From positions 124,001-188,000 of the forward strand of contig NZ_LIVV01000004.1 of NCBI RefSeq assembly GCF_001905825.1: 64,000 nt of DNA, read 5' to 3'. The position numbers and the translations under genes are program-made. Positions 1 through 8,981 of this stretch are shown one piece after another. This DNA comes from Streptomyces sp. CB02009 (lineage in GTDB: Bacteria > Actinomycetota > Actinomycetes > Streptomycetales > Streptomycetaceae). The notes under the pieces are model-generated. The model was not told the DNA's origin, made no database searches, and saw nothing but the letters and a program-made list of their open reading frames with translations. Each line of letters begins with the position of its first letter. The first letter of the stretch is position 1.

Positions 1-945
1 ACCGAAGCCCAGCTTGCGGCTCGCCTCCTGCTGGAGGGTGGTGGTGCGGAAGGGCGCGTACGGGGAGCGGCGGTACGGCTTCGACTCGACCGAGCGCACC
101 GCGAACGCGGTGTCGGCGAGCGCGGCGGCCAGGGCGCGGGCGTTCGCCTCGTCCAGGTGGAGGACGCTCTCGCTCTTCAGCCGGCCGTCGGCGCCGAAGT
201 CACGGCCCTGCGCGACCCGCTTGCCGTCGACCGCCGCCAGGCGTGCGACCAGCTGCGACGGGTCGGACGCGTCACCGGTGCGGCCGGTGGCGAAGGTGCC
301 GGTGAGGTCCCAGTACTCGGCGGAACGGAAGGCGATGCGCTCGCGCTCCCGCTCGACGACGAGGCGGGTGGCCACCGACTGGACGCGGCCCGCCGACAGC
401 TTCGGCATGACCTTCTTCCACAGGACCGGCGAGACCTCGTAGCCGTAGAGGCGGTCGAGGATGCGGCGGGTCTCCTGGGCGTCGACCATGCGCTGGTTCA
501 GCTCGCGCGGGTTGGCGACGGCCTCGCGGATCGCGTCCTTGGTGATCTCGTGGAAGACCATCCGGTGGACCGGGACCTTGGGCTTCAGGACTTCCTGGAG
601 GTGCCACGCGATGGCCTCGCCCTCGCGGTCCTCATCGGTGGCGAGGAAGAGCTCGTCGGATTCGGCGAGGAGCTCCTTGAGCTTCCTGACCTGCGCCTTC
701 TTGTCGGCGTTGACGACATAGATGGGCTGGAAGTCGTGCTCGACGTCGACGCCGAGGCGGCGCACCTCACCGGTGTACTTCTCGGGCACCTCCGCGGCGC
801 CGCTGGGGAGGTCTCGGATGTGCCCGACGCTCGCCTCGACGACGTAGCCGGGGCCCAGGTAGCCCTTGATCGTCTTCGCCTTGGCAGGCGACTCGACGAT
901 GACGAGTCGGCGGCCGCCGTGTGCGGCTTCGCTGGTCGGGGACAA
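1..945 (-). CDS. topA: DNA topoisomerase I, N-terminal part (cut by window edge)
   Basis: Type IA topoisomerase that relaxes negative supercoils through a transient 5'-phosphotyrosyl nick. The first 315 codons are present. The Toprim domain is clear: IVESPAKAKT with the metal-site Glu18, and TDEDREGEAIAW near residue 103 with the acidic triad. It is followed by the MVDAQETRRILDRLYGYE block and SAGRVQSVA. The window ends just before the expected active-site tyrosine, so catalytic integrity cannot be judged. TTG at 943-945 is chosen because RLVIVESP follows 12 residues later and no better upstream start is in frame; an AGAGAAGAG stretch precedes it. The gene continues beyond position 1. Confidence 0.97.
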   Translation of the reverse strand, partial: MSPTSEAAHGGRRLVIVESPAKAKTIKGYLGPGYVVEASVGHIRDLPSGAAEVPEKYTGEVRRLGVDVEHDFQPIYVVNADKKAQVRKLKELLAESDELFLATDEDREGEAIAWHLQEVLKPKVPVHRMVFHEITKDAIREAVANPRELNQRMVDAQETRRILDRLYGYEVSPVLWKKVMPKLSAGRVQSVATRLVVERERERIAFRSAEYWDLTGTFATGRTGDASDPSQLVARLAAVDGKRVAQGRDFGADGRLKSESVLHLDEANARALAAALADTAFAVRSVESKPYRRSPYAPFRTTTLQQEASRKLGFG

Positions 946-1182
946 CTTCGCTCTTCTCTCCGGATCGACACTCTCTGGCACGTACGGCGCTGGCACGCAC
1001 GGCAGCGGCACGGACGGTGACGCTCCCGTCGCTGCGGAGTGTGACGGTACAACCCGCCCCCGTGTCAAACGGCGAAAGCCCGCAACGGCCACTCGAACGG
1101 TAACCCGAGTCCTGGCATTCCTGCCGCCCGGACTCCCGGTCGGGCGGGGCGCGACAGGATCAGGAGAGGACCGGCGAGGGGG

Positions 1183-1380
1183 TCAGAGGCGGCCGAAGCA
1201 CCAGACGCCGAGGGCGAGGAAGGCGGCGCCGGAGAGGCTCGTCAGCGCGACGGCGGCGCGCGGGGCGACCCCGTGGGCGACGGGCTCGCCGTGCAGTGTC
1301 CGCACGGTGGTCCACAGCAGCAGCGCGCCTCCGAACAGCGTGAACGCCGCCCCCGCGAAGATCGCCGGCCCGCTCTCCAT
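1183..1380 (-). CDS. small two-helix membrane protein, unknown function
   Basis: A 65-residue protein with two hydrophobic segments, about residues 5-25 and 42-62, separated by a short polar loop (HGEPVAHGVAPR). It carries no recognisable domain. It lies upstream of topA on the same strand, 237 bp away, and is probably a separate unit. The ribosome-binding site is weak (GGGGTACGGGC before ATG 1380). The hydrophobic pattern and the lack of a competing frame support coding, but nothing in the sequence indicates a role. A spurious ORF in GC-rich DNA remains possible. Confidence 0.5.
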   Translation of the reverse strand: MESGPAIFAGAAFTLFGGALLLWTTVRTLHGEPVAHGVAPRAAVALTSLSGAAFLALGVWCFGRL

Positions 1381-1583
1381 GCCCGTACCCCGTTCCGTTC
1401 ACGTGCGGTGTTGGTCTCCCGCTGCCGAGGCTGACACCTCCCGGCGTCGTGGGCGCGAATTCCGGGTGAACGACGCGGAGCATCCCGTACGGTTTCACGA
1501 AGATGGCCGGTAGTGACCCACCCGTCACTTCGCGCAAAGCTCCTGCTTCCCGGGCTGCCCGGGCCGCCCTCACGTCTCCTCCG

Positions 1584-2375
1584 TCACATCGTGTCGAGGG
1601 TGGCCCGGCGACGGCTGCCCCGCTCGAAGACACCGAGCAGGACGACGGCGAGCAGCCCCCAGCCGGCGCCCACGGCGAGCTCGGCCCCGAGCAGCGAACC
1701 GTCCAGACCGCCCCCGGCGGTCAGCCCGCGCGCCGCGTCCGCCGCGTGCGTGAGCTGCAGCAGCTCCCCGGCGGCCCGCATCCACCCCGGCAGCGTCTCC
1801 CGGGGCACGGCCGCGCCGGTCAGCAGGAGCAGTACGGAACTGGCCACGTTCGACACCAGGAACACGTCGCGGAAGCGGAGCCCGAGCGCGCCGAGCGCGA
1901 GCCCGAACGCCGAGCAGGCACCGGCCGCGACGAGCAGCACGAGACCGAGACCGGGCAGCGCCCCGGCGGGCACCGGCAGCCCGAGGACGAGCGAGGCGGC
2001 GGTGAGCACGAAGGCGCTGACGAGCAGCCCGTTGAGCACGTACGGCAGGGCGCGCCCGGTCCACAGCGGGACCCGGTGCCGGGGCGAGAGCAGGACCGCG
2101 CCGAACGTGCCGTACCGGCGCTCGTTGACGACGGCCATCGTGCCGCCGTACACACAGGAGGCGGAAGCCGCGAGGACGGCGTTCCCCACGAGGTGGAAGC
2201 GGTCGTCGGCGACCCCCAGTTCACGCCCCGGGTAGACGAAGAAGAAGACCTGGAGGAGCGGCCCGACCAGCAGGGTTCCGATGAACTTCGGCGGGGTCGT
2301 CCAGTTGAAGAGGGCCCGGTAGGAGATCGCCCCGCCGACGACGACGAGCCGCGCGGTGCCGAGGAAACGGAACAT
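1584..2375 (-). CDS. ABC-2 type transporter permease (partner ATPase broken)
   Basis: Integral membrane permease of an ABC exporter, 263 residues with about six hydrophobic segments. The ISYRALFNW block near residues 18-26 and the fold resemble ABC-2 permeases of drug or lipid exporters. The start is odd: ATG 2375 has no Shine-Dalgarno sequence and directly abuts an ATPase reading frame that ends inside Walker A. The last bases before the ATG (ACGACAACC) look like the Thr-Thr part of that motif. The first four or five permease residues may therefore derive from the ATPase. Without its own ATPase the permease is unlikely to work unless another subunit substitutes. The C terminus looks complete. 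Confidence 0.85.
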   Translation of the reverse strand: MFRFLGTARLVVVGGAISYRALFNWTTPPKFIGTLLVGPLLQVFFFVYPGRELGVADDRFHLVGNAVLAASASCVYGGTMAVVNERRYGTFGAVLLSPRHRVPLWTGRALPYVLNGLLVSAFVLTAASLVLGLPVPAGALPGLGLVLLVAAGACSAFGLALGALGLRFRDVFLVSNVASSVLLLLTGAAVPRETLPGWMRAAGELLQLTHAADAARGLTAGGGLDGSLLGAELAVGAGWGLLAVVLLGVFERGSRRRATLDTM

Positions 2376-2545
2376 GGTTGTCGTGCCACGCCGTTGGGCC
2401 CGAGGAGCCCGAACAGTTCCCCCGGCGCCACGTCGAACGTGACGCCGCGGACGGCCTCGGTCTCAGTCTCGGTCTTCCGGGACTTCGGCCACCCGGTCCT
2501 GCCGGTGAAGGTGCGGCGCAGCGCGTCCGCCTCGATTGCGAGCAT
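2376..2545 (-). pseudogene. ABC transporter ATP-binding protein, 5' remnant truncated in Walker A
   Basis: Begins at ATG 2545 and reads MLAIEADALRRTF, then VRGVTFDVAPGELFGLLGPNG, which is the start of an ABC exporter nucleotide-binding domain (A-loop region and first half of Walker A). After GPNG the frame continues as VARQP instead of AGKTT. Within a few bases the neighbouring permease reading frame starts. The rest of Walker A, Q-loop, signature, Walker B and H-loop (about 250 residues in this family) are absent. The simplest reading is an internal deletion joining the ATPase 5' end to the permease 5' end, plus a small indel. An assembly error is the alternative. Confidence 0.8.
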
Positions 2546-2631
2546 GCGCGGGACGGTAGGAGCCCGGGGAGGGCCGCGGCCATCGATTCGGAACGCCCCG
2601 AATCCTCGCGCCGCCTCCGGCCGGCCCGTCG

Positions 2632-3670
2632 TCAGGCCGCGGCCGCCGCCGCGAGGGCGCCCTCGCCGGCGAGCAGCGCGAGCAGGGAACGCCCGGTGTC
2701 CGTCAGCTGGTAGTACACCGAGCGCCCGACCCGGTGGCGGGTCACGACGCCCGCCTCCGCGAGCACCGACAGGTGCTCGGAGACCGTGCTGGGCGCGAGG
2801 CCCAGGCGGTCGGCGAGACCCGCCGTGGTCAGCGGACCGCCCAACTCGCGCAGGACCGCCGCCCGGCCGCGTCCGAGCATCAGCCCCAGCCGGTCCTCGG
2901 CGACGGGCTCGGGCGGCTCGCGCAGGGCGCCCGCGCCCCGGGCCTGGAAGCTGAGCGCGAACACCTCGGGGTCGTCCGTCGAGTACAGCCGGCAGCCCTC
3001 GGCGAAGACCAGCGGCACGAGGACGAGACGCCGCTCGCCGGGCGCGTACTCCGCGTCGACGTACTTGGTCAGTTCGAGCACGGGCGGCTGCCACCGCCCC
3101 CGCGCCTCCAGGCCGGTGAACAGCGCGTCGACGCCCTCGGTCCGAACGTCCTGGCGCGGACGGGCACTTCGTCCTCGACGAGCCGTCGCATCGTCGGCCA
3201 GTACGGCTCGACCGCGCCCTCCCAGTAGGCCGCGTACGCGTCGGCGAGCGCCGCGCAGGCGGCCTCCGGGTCCTTCAGATAGGGCCGCAGGAAGGGCGCG
3301 TCGGCCATGCCGGGGTAGCAGACGGCGACCTGGTCGCGGACGAACTCCGGGTCGGTGGCCCGCAGCGCGGCGAGCTCCTCGTGGACGTGGACCGTGCCGA
3401 ACGGCCGGGGCAGCAGGAAGTCCGAGACCGTGTACCGCCCTTCCGCGAACAGGTCCCACAGCGGCCTGAGCCGGTCGTCCTCGCGCCACACTCCCCCAGA
3501 CTTCGTCCGGGGGTGCCCCCACCCGCCGCCTGCCCGACCCACTCCTGGTACGGCCAGGAGGGGTGGCGGCGCGGCAGCGCGAGGTGGATCGAGCAGAACG
3601 CGTCCCGCAGCGGGCTGATCGCGATCCGGGTCGCCCCGAGCGAGGCCTCGTCCAGCTCGATCCGTATCAA
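2632..3670 (-). pseudogene. ArsR-type winged-helix regulator (DUF5937-like), frameshifted twice
   Basis: Three consecutive pieces in different frames make one protein: the N-terminal part from TTG 3670 (IRIELDEASLGATRIAIS), a middle part (REDDRLRPLWDLFAEGRYTV), and a C-terminal winged helix (GLADRLGLAPSTVSEHLSVL, then GVVTRHRVGRSVYYQL). The first frame change lies at a palindromic repeat at 3490-3522. The second is a one-base-type slip near 3145, where VRARTFG should run into TEGVDALFTG. TTG 3670 overlaps the TGA of the upstream methyltransferase gene and has GGGAGGGG before it, so the two were translationally coupled. It probably controlled the adjacent ABC genes, which are also damaged. Sequencing error could explain the slip but hardly the repeat. 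Confidence 0.82.
3490..3522. repeat. small palindromic repeat inside the regulator gene
   Basis: The stretch holds a stem CCCCCaGAC / GTCcGGGGG (3493-3501 and 3505-3513) with loop TTC, followed by TGCCCCCA. From memory, very similar CTCCCCCAGACTTCG-type palindromes recur many times in Streptomyces intergenic DNA, so this looks like a mobile or copied small repeat. Here it coincides exactly with the first reading-frame break of the ArsR-type gene, which suggests that its arrival disrupted the gene. Confidence 0.7.
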
Positions 3671-5229
3671 GCGCCGTCCCCTCCCGAGGCGGGCGCGCCG
3701 TCCCCGTCCCCTACGGGCAGCAGGAAGCCCTCCTCCACGAGCAGCCGGATCGCCTGCGGGGTGCGGTCCCGCAGTATCACCGGGTCCTCGCCCATCAGCT
3801 GCCCGATCGCGTCGAGGATGCGCCCCGCGCTGAGGGTGCCGTCGCAGACCCCGGCGAACCCGGCGCCGACGTGGTCGACCCGGGTGGCGCGGCGCATGCC
3901 CCGGTTCTGCCGGAGCACGACGTGCTCCGGGTCCTCGGCGCCGGGGAGTCCGACCTGCTCCTGCACGACCTCGGGCGCGAGCGTGAACCGGTCGGCGAGG
4001 AGGGCCGCGTCGTCATGGGAGCGGAGGTAGTCCTGGCGCTCGAAGTGGGCGCGGACCGTGGGGCCGAGGGGCTGCTCGACGGGGTGCGGCCACTCCTCGA
4101 CGACGATCGACGGCTCGACGGCGCCGGACGCCACGGCCTCGTTCCGCCGGACCGTGATCCAGCCGAAGCCCACCGCACGCGTCTTGCGGGCCTCGAACTC
4201 GTCGAGCCAGCGCCCGTAGGCCTCGCCGTACGCGTCCGGGTCGCCGCGGTGGTCGCCGCTGTCGCGCAGCCACAGCTCGGCGTACTGGGTGACGTCCTGG
4301 ACCTCGCGCTGCACGATCCAGGCGTCGCAGCCCGCGGGCACCCAGGACCGCAGCCGGTCCTGCCACTCCTCGCCCTCGACGTGCTGCCAGTTGGCGAGGA
4401 ACTGGGCGTACCCGCCGTCGTTCAGCCGGTCGCCCGCCTGCTGCACGAGGGTGCGGCAGAGGTCGTCGCCGCCCATCCCGCCGTCCCGGTAGGTGAGCCG
4501 GGCGCCGGGGGAGATCACGAACGGCGGGTTGGAGACGATCAGGTCGTACGTGTCCCCGTCGACCGGCTCGAACAGCGAGCCGGTCAGCAGCTCGGCCTCC
4601 CGGGCCCCGGAGAGCGCGAGGGTGAGCCGTGTGAAGTCCAGGGCGCGCGGGTTGAGGTCGGTGGCCGTGACCAGGGTGGCGTGCTGGGCGGCGTGCAGCG
4701 CCTGGATGCCGGAGCCGGTGCCGAGGTCGAGCGCGGAGGACACCGGCGTACGCACCGTGATCCCGGCGAGGGTGGTGGAGGCACCGCCGACGCCGAGGAC
4801 GACCCCTTCGTCCTTCCTGCCGATCCCGCCGGCTCCGCCGACGGCGCAGCCCAGGTCGGAGACGATGAACCAGTCCTCGCCGTCGGGCCCGCCGTAGGGC
4901 CGGACGTCGACCGTGGCGGAGACGGTGTCGTCCTCGCGGACCACCCAGCCGTCGGCGAGGGCCTCGTCGAGCGGGAGCGCGGCGGCGGCCCGCTCGTGTC
5001 CGACGCCCTGCTGGAGCAGGAAGAGCCGGACGAGGGTCTCCAGCGGGGAGTCGCCGCGGGTGGCGCGCAGCGCGGGCACGGTCTCGCTGCGCGCGAGCGC
5101 GGCGTAGGCCGGGGCGCCGAGCAGTTCGAGGAGTCCGTCGGCGGTGAAGTCGGCGGCGAGCAGCGTCTCGCGCAGACGGGCGGCGTGCGCGGGCACCGGG
5201 AGGCGGGGGGGCAGGCTGGTCGTACTCAC
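3667..5229 (-). CDS. class I SAM-dependent methyltransferase, HemK/N6-like
   Basis: A 520-residue protein. An N-terminal helical region (residues 1-100) precedes a Rossmann methyltransferase core with SAM motif LDLGTGSGIQAL (167-178), the acidic TDLNPRAL after beta-2 and the NPPF motif (234-237) typical of enzymes that methylate N6-adenine or the glutamine amide of release factors. The C-terminal half (residues 300-520) is specific to an actinobacterial subfamily and includes VGFGWITVRR. The target is unknown. Start GTG 5229 follows GGAGC at proper spacing; a much longer open frame upstream has no coding character. The stop overlaps the start of the regulator pseudogene. Confidence 0.88.
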   Translation of the reverse strand: MSTTSLPPRLPVPAHAARLRETLLAADFTADGLLELLGAPAYAALARSETVPALRATRGDSPLETLVRLFLLQQGVGHERAAAALPLDEALADGWVVREDDTVSATVDVRPYGGPDGEDWFIVSDLGCAVGGAGGIGRKDEGVVLGVGGASTTLAGITVRTPVSSALDLGTGSGIQALHAAQHATLVTATDLNPRALDFTRLTLALSGAREAELLTGSLFEPVDGDTYDLIVSNPPFVISPGARLTYRDGGMGGDDLCRTLVQQAGDRLNDGGYAQFLANWQHVEGEEWQDRLRSWVPAGCDAWIVQREVQDVTQYAELWLRDSGDHRGDPDAYGEAYGRWLDEFEARKTRAVGFGWITVRRNEAVASGAVEPSIVVEEWPHPVEQPLGPTVRAHFERQDYLRSHDDAALLADRFTLAPEVVQEQVGLPGAEDPEHVVLRQNRGMRRATRVDHVGAGFAGVCDGTLSAGRILDAIGQLMGEDPVILRDRTPQAIRLLVEEGFLLPVGDGDGAPASGGDGA

Positions 5230-5567
5230 CGCTCCATTGTGACCGCCGCCACCGACAACCGGGCGGCCGACCCGGCGGCGGGCGTCGAGCGACCGGCGGA
5301 CGACGGACGACGACCCGGCGGCGTGCGGCGGATCGCCGCTGCCACCGGGCCGGGCGGGGCACCTGGCGGAGGTCCCCGTCGGGCCGCCGCGGCCGGAGGT
5401 CCCGGGCGGGACGAGGGCGGCGGGACGGCCCGAGTGGGACGACGCGAGGGGGACGGCCCCGGCGGCACGGCCGCGAGCGGACGCCCGAGTGGGACGCCCC
5501 CCCGGCGGGACGGCTAGGAGCGGGACGACCCCGGGCGCGCGGCCCGAAGGGGATGCCCCCCGCGGGG
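5230..5567. other. intergenic spacer, nothing recognised
   Basis: About 340 bases of GC-rich, low-complexity sequence between the lipoprotein stop and the methyltransferase start. Short imperfect direct repeats around CGGGACGGC and GCCCGAGTGGGACG occur at 5400-5530. No promoter, RNA or gene could be supported. The frame that stays open through it on the minus strand is a composition artefact. Confidence 0.6.
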
Positions 5568-6239
5568 CTACTCCTCGGTCTTGGCCGAAGCGCTCGGCTT
5601 GGCCGGCTTGGCCGAGGCCTTGTCGGAGGTGCCGGAGCCGGAGGCGGTGGAGCCGGGCTGCGGGGACGCCGAGCCGGAGGTCTTCGGCGAGGCCGACGCC
5701 GTGGGCTTCTGGCAGCCGGGCTGCTTGGCCATCGCCTGGCCCAGCTCGCCCTCCTCCAGCTTGGACAGGGCGTTCTGGTCCATCTTCTCGATCCTGGTCA
5801 GACCGTCCGCGACGCCCTGGAGGCCGTCCGCGAACTTCTGCTGGTTCGTCGGGTCCAGCGCGTCGACCTGCTTCTTGAGGCCCTCGTAGGCCACCGCGGT
5901 CGCGTTGAGCTCCTTGATCGCGTCCTGCTGGACCGTCTGGCCGTTCTCGACGGGCGGGGCTCCGGCGCTCTCGACGGCCTTGGCCAACGCCCGGTCGGCG
6001 TCGGCGATGTCCTGGAACGCCTTCGAGTCGGCCGCCTGGATCTCCGCGGGCTTGCTGTCCGCCGCCGTCGAGATGATGATCTGGTGGGCGTCGGCCCGCT
6101 TCTGGATCTGGGGCTTGGCCTGGTCGCAGAACGTCTTCGCCCAGTCGTCCACCTTGTTGCCCTCGTCGTCGCTGCAACCGGACAGCGCGAGCACGAGTAC
6201 CGCGCCGCCGGACAGTGCGGCCGCAAGCTTCTTGTTCAC
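5568..6239 (-). CDS. small secreted lipoprotein, unknown function
   Basis: A 223-residue lipoprotein: Lys-Lys N-terminus, a hydrophobic stretch and lipobox LSGC with the lipidated Cys at residue 22. Residues 30-170 look like a helical, charged extracytoplasmic domain. The tail from about 180 is rich in Ser, Ala, Gly, Pro and Thr (SASPKTSGSASPQPGS), a typical cell-wall-spanning linker, here carboxy-terminal. GTG 6239 is preferred to the upstream ATG because GGAAGGG lies just before it and the signal peptide then begins immediately. No ligand or enzymatic motif is visible. It stands alone between hppA and the methyltransferase gene. Confidence 0.85.
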   Translation of the reverse strand: MNKKLAAALSGGAVLVLALSGCSDDEGNKVDDWAKTFCDQAKPQIQKRADAHQIIISTAADSKPAEIQAADSKAFQDIADADRALAKAVESAGAPPVENGQTVQQDAIKELNATAVAYEGLKKQVDALDPTNQQKFADGLQGVADGLTRIEKMDQNALSKLEEGELGQAMAKQPGCQKPTASASPKTSGSASPQPGSTASGSGTSDKASAKPAKPSASAKTEE

Positions 6240-6505
6240 CGGATCGGTCCCTTCCAAGGCTCTCGGCCCCGGAACATACACGCCGAACGGGCTACTTCCA
6301 CCTTTCGTGCGACCGATTCATCCCGTATTGCAGTCTTTTGACCCAAGGGAGAGACCTCTCACGCGCCCCCGACGCGCCCGGGAATGAGACGGACACCACG
6401 CGTCGAGCCGGTCCTGACACCGCGTCCCGAGCCCGAACGGACGGCGCGGACGGACAGTCCGACCGGGCCCGCTCGGAGCCCGCTCTGAGCCGCTCGGACA
6501 CCACG

Positions 6506-8815
6506 TCAGGACACCGTCACGGAACGCCTCTTGGAGACCCGCACGGCGGCGATGACGACGATCAGCGCGACCCCCGCGACCGCCGCACGGAGCCCCGCGC
6601 TGGCGTCGCCCCCGTAGCTGAACCGCACGACCGCGGGGGCGATGAGCAGCGCCACCAGGTTCATCACCTTCAGGAGCGGGTTGATCGCCGGTCCTGCCGT
6701 GTCCTTGAACGGGTCGCCGACGGTGTCCCCGATGACGGTCGCCTCGTGCGCCTCACTGCCCTTGCCCCCGTGGTTCCCGTCCTCGACGAGCTTCTTCGCG
6801 TTGTCCCAGGCGCCACCGGAGTTGGCGAGGAAGACGGCCATCAGGGCCCCCGTGCCGATCGCGCCGGCGAGGTACGCCCCGAGCGCGCCGACGCCCAGCG
6901 CGAAGCCGACCGCGATCGGGGCCATCACCGCGAGCAGTCCGGGCGTGGCGAGTTCGCGCAGCGCGTCCTTGGTGCAGATGTCGACGACCCGTCCGTACTC
7001 CGGCTTCTCGGTGAAGTTCATGATCCCGGGGTGCTCGCGGAACTGCCGCCGCACCTCGTAGACCACCGATCCCGCCGACCGCGACACGGCGTTGATCGCG
7101 AGCCCCGAGAAGAGGAACACGACCGCCGCGCCGAGGATGAGGCCGAAGAGGTTGTTGGGCTGGGAGATGTCCATCGAGAGGGTCAGCTCGTCGGCCTTCG
7201 CGCCGACCTCGGCGACCGAGGTGGCGATCGCGTCCCGGTACGAGCCGAACAGCGCCGCGGCCGCCAGGACGGCGGTGGCGATGGCGATGCCCTTGGTGAT
7301 GGCCTTCGTCGTGTTGCCGACGGCGTCCAGATCGGTGAGGACCTGGGCCCCCGCCCCCCGTACGTCCCCGGACATCTCCGCGATGCCCTGGGCGTTGTCG
7401 GCGACCGGGCCGAAGGTGTCCATGGCGACGATCACGCCGACGGTGGTGAGCAGCCCCGTACCGGCGAGGGCGACCGCGAACAGCGCGAGCATGATCGAGG
7501 AGCCGCCGAGCAGGAACGCCCCGTACACGGTGAGGCCGATCAGGAGCGCCGTGTAGACCGCGGACTCCATGCCCAGGGCCACGCCCGCGAGGACGACGGT
7601 CGCGGGGCCGGTGAGGGAGGACTCGCCGACGTCCCTGACCGGCCGGCGGCTCGTCTCCGTGAAGTAGCCGGTGAGCTGCTGGATGAGCGCGGCGAGCACG
7701 ATCCCGAGGGCGACGGCGACCAGGGCGAGCACGCGCGGATCCCCGGCGCGCTCGCGGATGCCCGGCTCGGTGACGCCCTCGAGCGCGGCGTAGGAGGAGG
7801 GCAGGTACAGGAAGGCCGCGGCGGCGACTCCGGCGAGCGAGATCACGGCGGAGACGAGGAATCCGCGGTTGATCGCGCTCATCCCGCCACGGTCGGAGCG
7901 TCGCGGGGAGACGGCGAAGATGCCGATGACCGCGGTGATCACGCCGATCGCGGGCACGATCAGCGGGAACGCCAGGCCGTGGTCGCCGAAGGCCGCCATG
8001 CCGAGGATGAGCGCGGCGACCAGGGTGACGGCGTACGACTCGAAGAGGTCGGCCGCCATGCCCGCGCAGTCGCCGACGTTGTCGCCCACGTTGTCGGCGA
8101 TGGTGGCCGCGTTGCGCGGATCGTCCTCCGGGATGCCCTGCTCGACCTTGCCGACCAGGTCGGCGCCGACGTCGGCGGCCTTGGTGAAGATGCCGCCGCC
8201 CACCCGCATGAACATGGCGATGAGCGCGGCGCCGAGGCCGAATCCCTCCAGGACCTTGGGCGCGTCGGCGGCGTAGACGAGCACGACGCACACGGCCCCG
8301 AGCAGTCCGAGGCCCACCGTGCACATGCCGACGACCCCGCCGGTACGGAACGCGATCCGGGTGGCCCGGTGGGCCACCTCCGTCAGGTTCCTCCGGGGTT
8401 CGCCCTCGGCCGGCGTGGCCTCCCGGGCGGCCGCGGCGACCCGCACGTTGGCCCGTACGGCGAGCCGCATGCCGATGTACCCGGTGAGCACCGAGAAGAG
8501 CGCCCCCACCAGGAAGAAGAGGGAACGTCCGGCGCGCTGCGACCAGTTGTCCGCGGGCAGCAGCATCAGCAGGAAGAACACGGCGACCGCGAAGACGGCG
8601 AGGGTCCGCAGCTGCCGTGCGAGGTAGGCGTTGGCCCCCTCCTGCACGGCGGCGGCGATCTCCCTCATCCGCTCGGTGCCCTCACCGGCCCTGAGCACTT
8701 GGCGGACGAGGAGCCGCGCGACGACCAGCGCGGCGAGGGCGACGGCGCCGACGGCGTACACGATCGTCCGGTTCCCGCTCGTGAGCACCGCCGCGGCGAG
8801 AGATGTGGGGTACAT
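6506..8815 (-). CDS. hppA: membrane-bound proton-pumping pyrophosphatase
   Basis: Polytopic enzyme (769 residues, about 16 membrane helices) that couples pyrophosphate hydrolysis to H+ export. The family signature DVGADLVGKVE and the second acidic motif GDNVGDCAGMAADLFESY are intact, as is the C-terminal DNAKK/DTVGDPFKDTAGPAINPL block. The segment GNTTKAITKG carries Thr-Lys where potassium-dependent members have Ala-Ala, so this is the K+-independent class. ATG 8815 lacks a strong Shine-Dalgarno sequence. The gene is monocistronic, following the bldG operon terminator on the same strand. It recovers energy from pyrophosphate released in biosynthesis, such as by the acetyl-CoA synthetase encoded elsewhere in the window. 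Confidence 0.97.
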   Translation of the reverse strand: MYPTSLAAAVLTSGNRTIVYAVGAVALAALVVARLLVRQVLRAGEGTERMREIAAAVQEGANAYLARQLRTLAVFAVAVFFLLMLLPADNWSQRAGRSLFFLVGALFSVLTGYIGMRLAVRANVRVAAAAREATPAEGEPRRNLTEVAHRATRIAFRTGGVVGMCTVGLGLLGAVCVVLVYAADAPKVLEGFGLGAALIAMFMRVGGGIFTKAADVGADLVGKVEQGIPEDDPRNAATIADNVGDNVGDCAGMAADLFESYAVTLVAALILGMAAFGDHGLAFPLIVPAIGVITAVIGIFAVSPRRSDRGGMSAINRGFLVSAVISLAGVAAAAFLYLPSSYAALEGVTEPGIRERAGDPRVLALVAVALGIVLAALIQQLTGYFTETSRRPVRDVGESSLTGPATVVLAGVALGMESAVYTALLIGLTVYGAFLLGGSSIMLALFAVALAGTGLLTTVGVIVAMDTFGPVADNAQGIAEMSGDVRGAGAQVLTDLDAVGNTTKAITKGIAIATAVLAAAALFGSYRDAIATSVAEVGAKADELTLSMDISQPNNLFGLILGAAVVFLFSGLAINAVSRSAGSVVYEVRRQFREHPGIMNFTEKPEYGRVVDICTKDALRELATPGLLAVMAPIAVGFALGVGALGAYLAGAIGTGALMAVFLANSGGAWDNAKKLVEDGNHGGKGSEAHEATVIGDTVGDPFKDTAGPAINPLLKVMNLVALLIAPAVVRFSYGGDASAGLRAAVAGVALIVVIAAVRVSKRRSVTVS

Positions 8816-8916
8816 GGGGACGGATCATAGGGAGACATACCGGTACACACGGGGATGCCGGAAACCCCCGCGCGGATGCACCAATCAGGGGGCGGCCTCC
8901 GACACGGGCCGCACGG

Positions 8917-8963
8917 GCGCAACGAGAAGAGGCCCTGCGGGGCAGGGCCTCTTCTCGTTGCGC
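8917..8963 (-). terminator. strong hairpin terminator after the bldG operon
   Basis: A perfect 22-bp stem (8917-8938 with 8942-8963) and GGG loop. It lies 18 bases past the anti-sigma stop and upstream of hppA, so it most likely ends bldG-operon transcripts. There is no clear U tract, as is common in Streptomyces. Confidence 0.9.
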
Positions 8964-8981
8964 TTCATGGCTCCGTACGGG

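Noticed and set aside
1503..2954. 483-codon plus-strand ORF opposite the permease and regulator
   Set aside because: Low-complexity Arg/Pro/Gly translation typical of the antisense frame of GC-rich Streptomyces genes; the minus strand has clear homologues.
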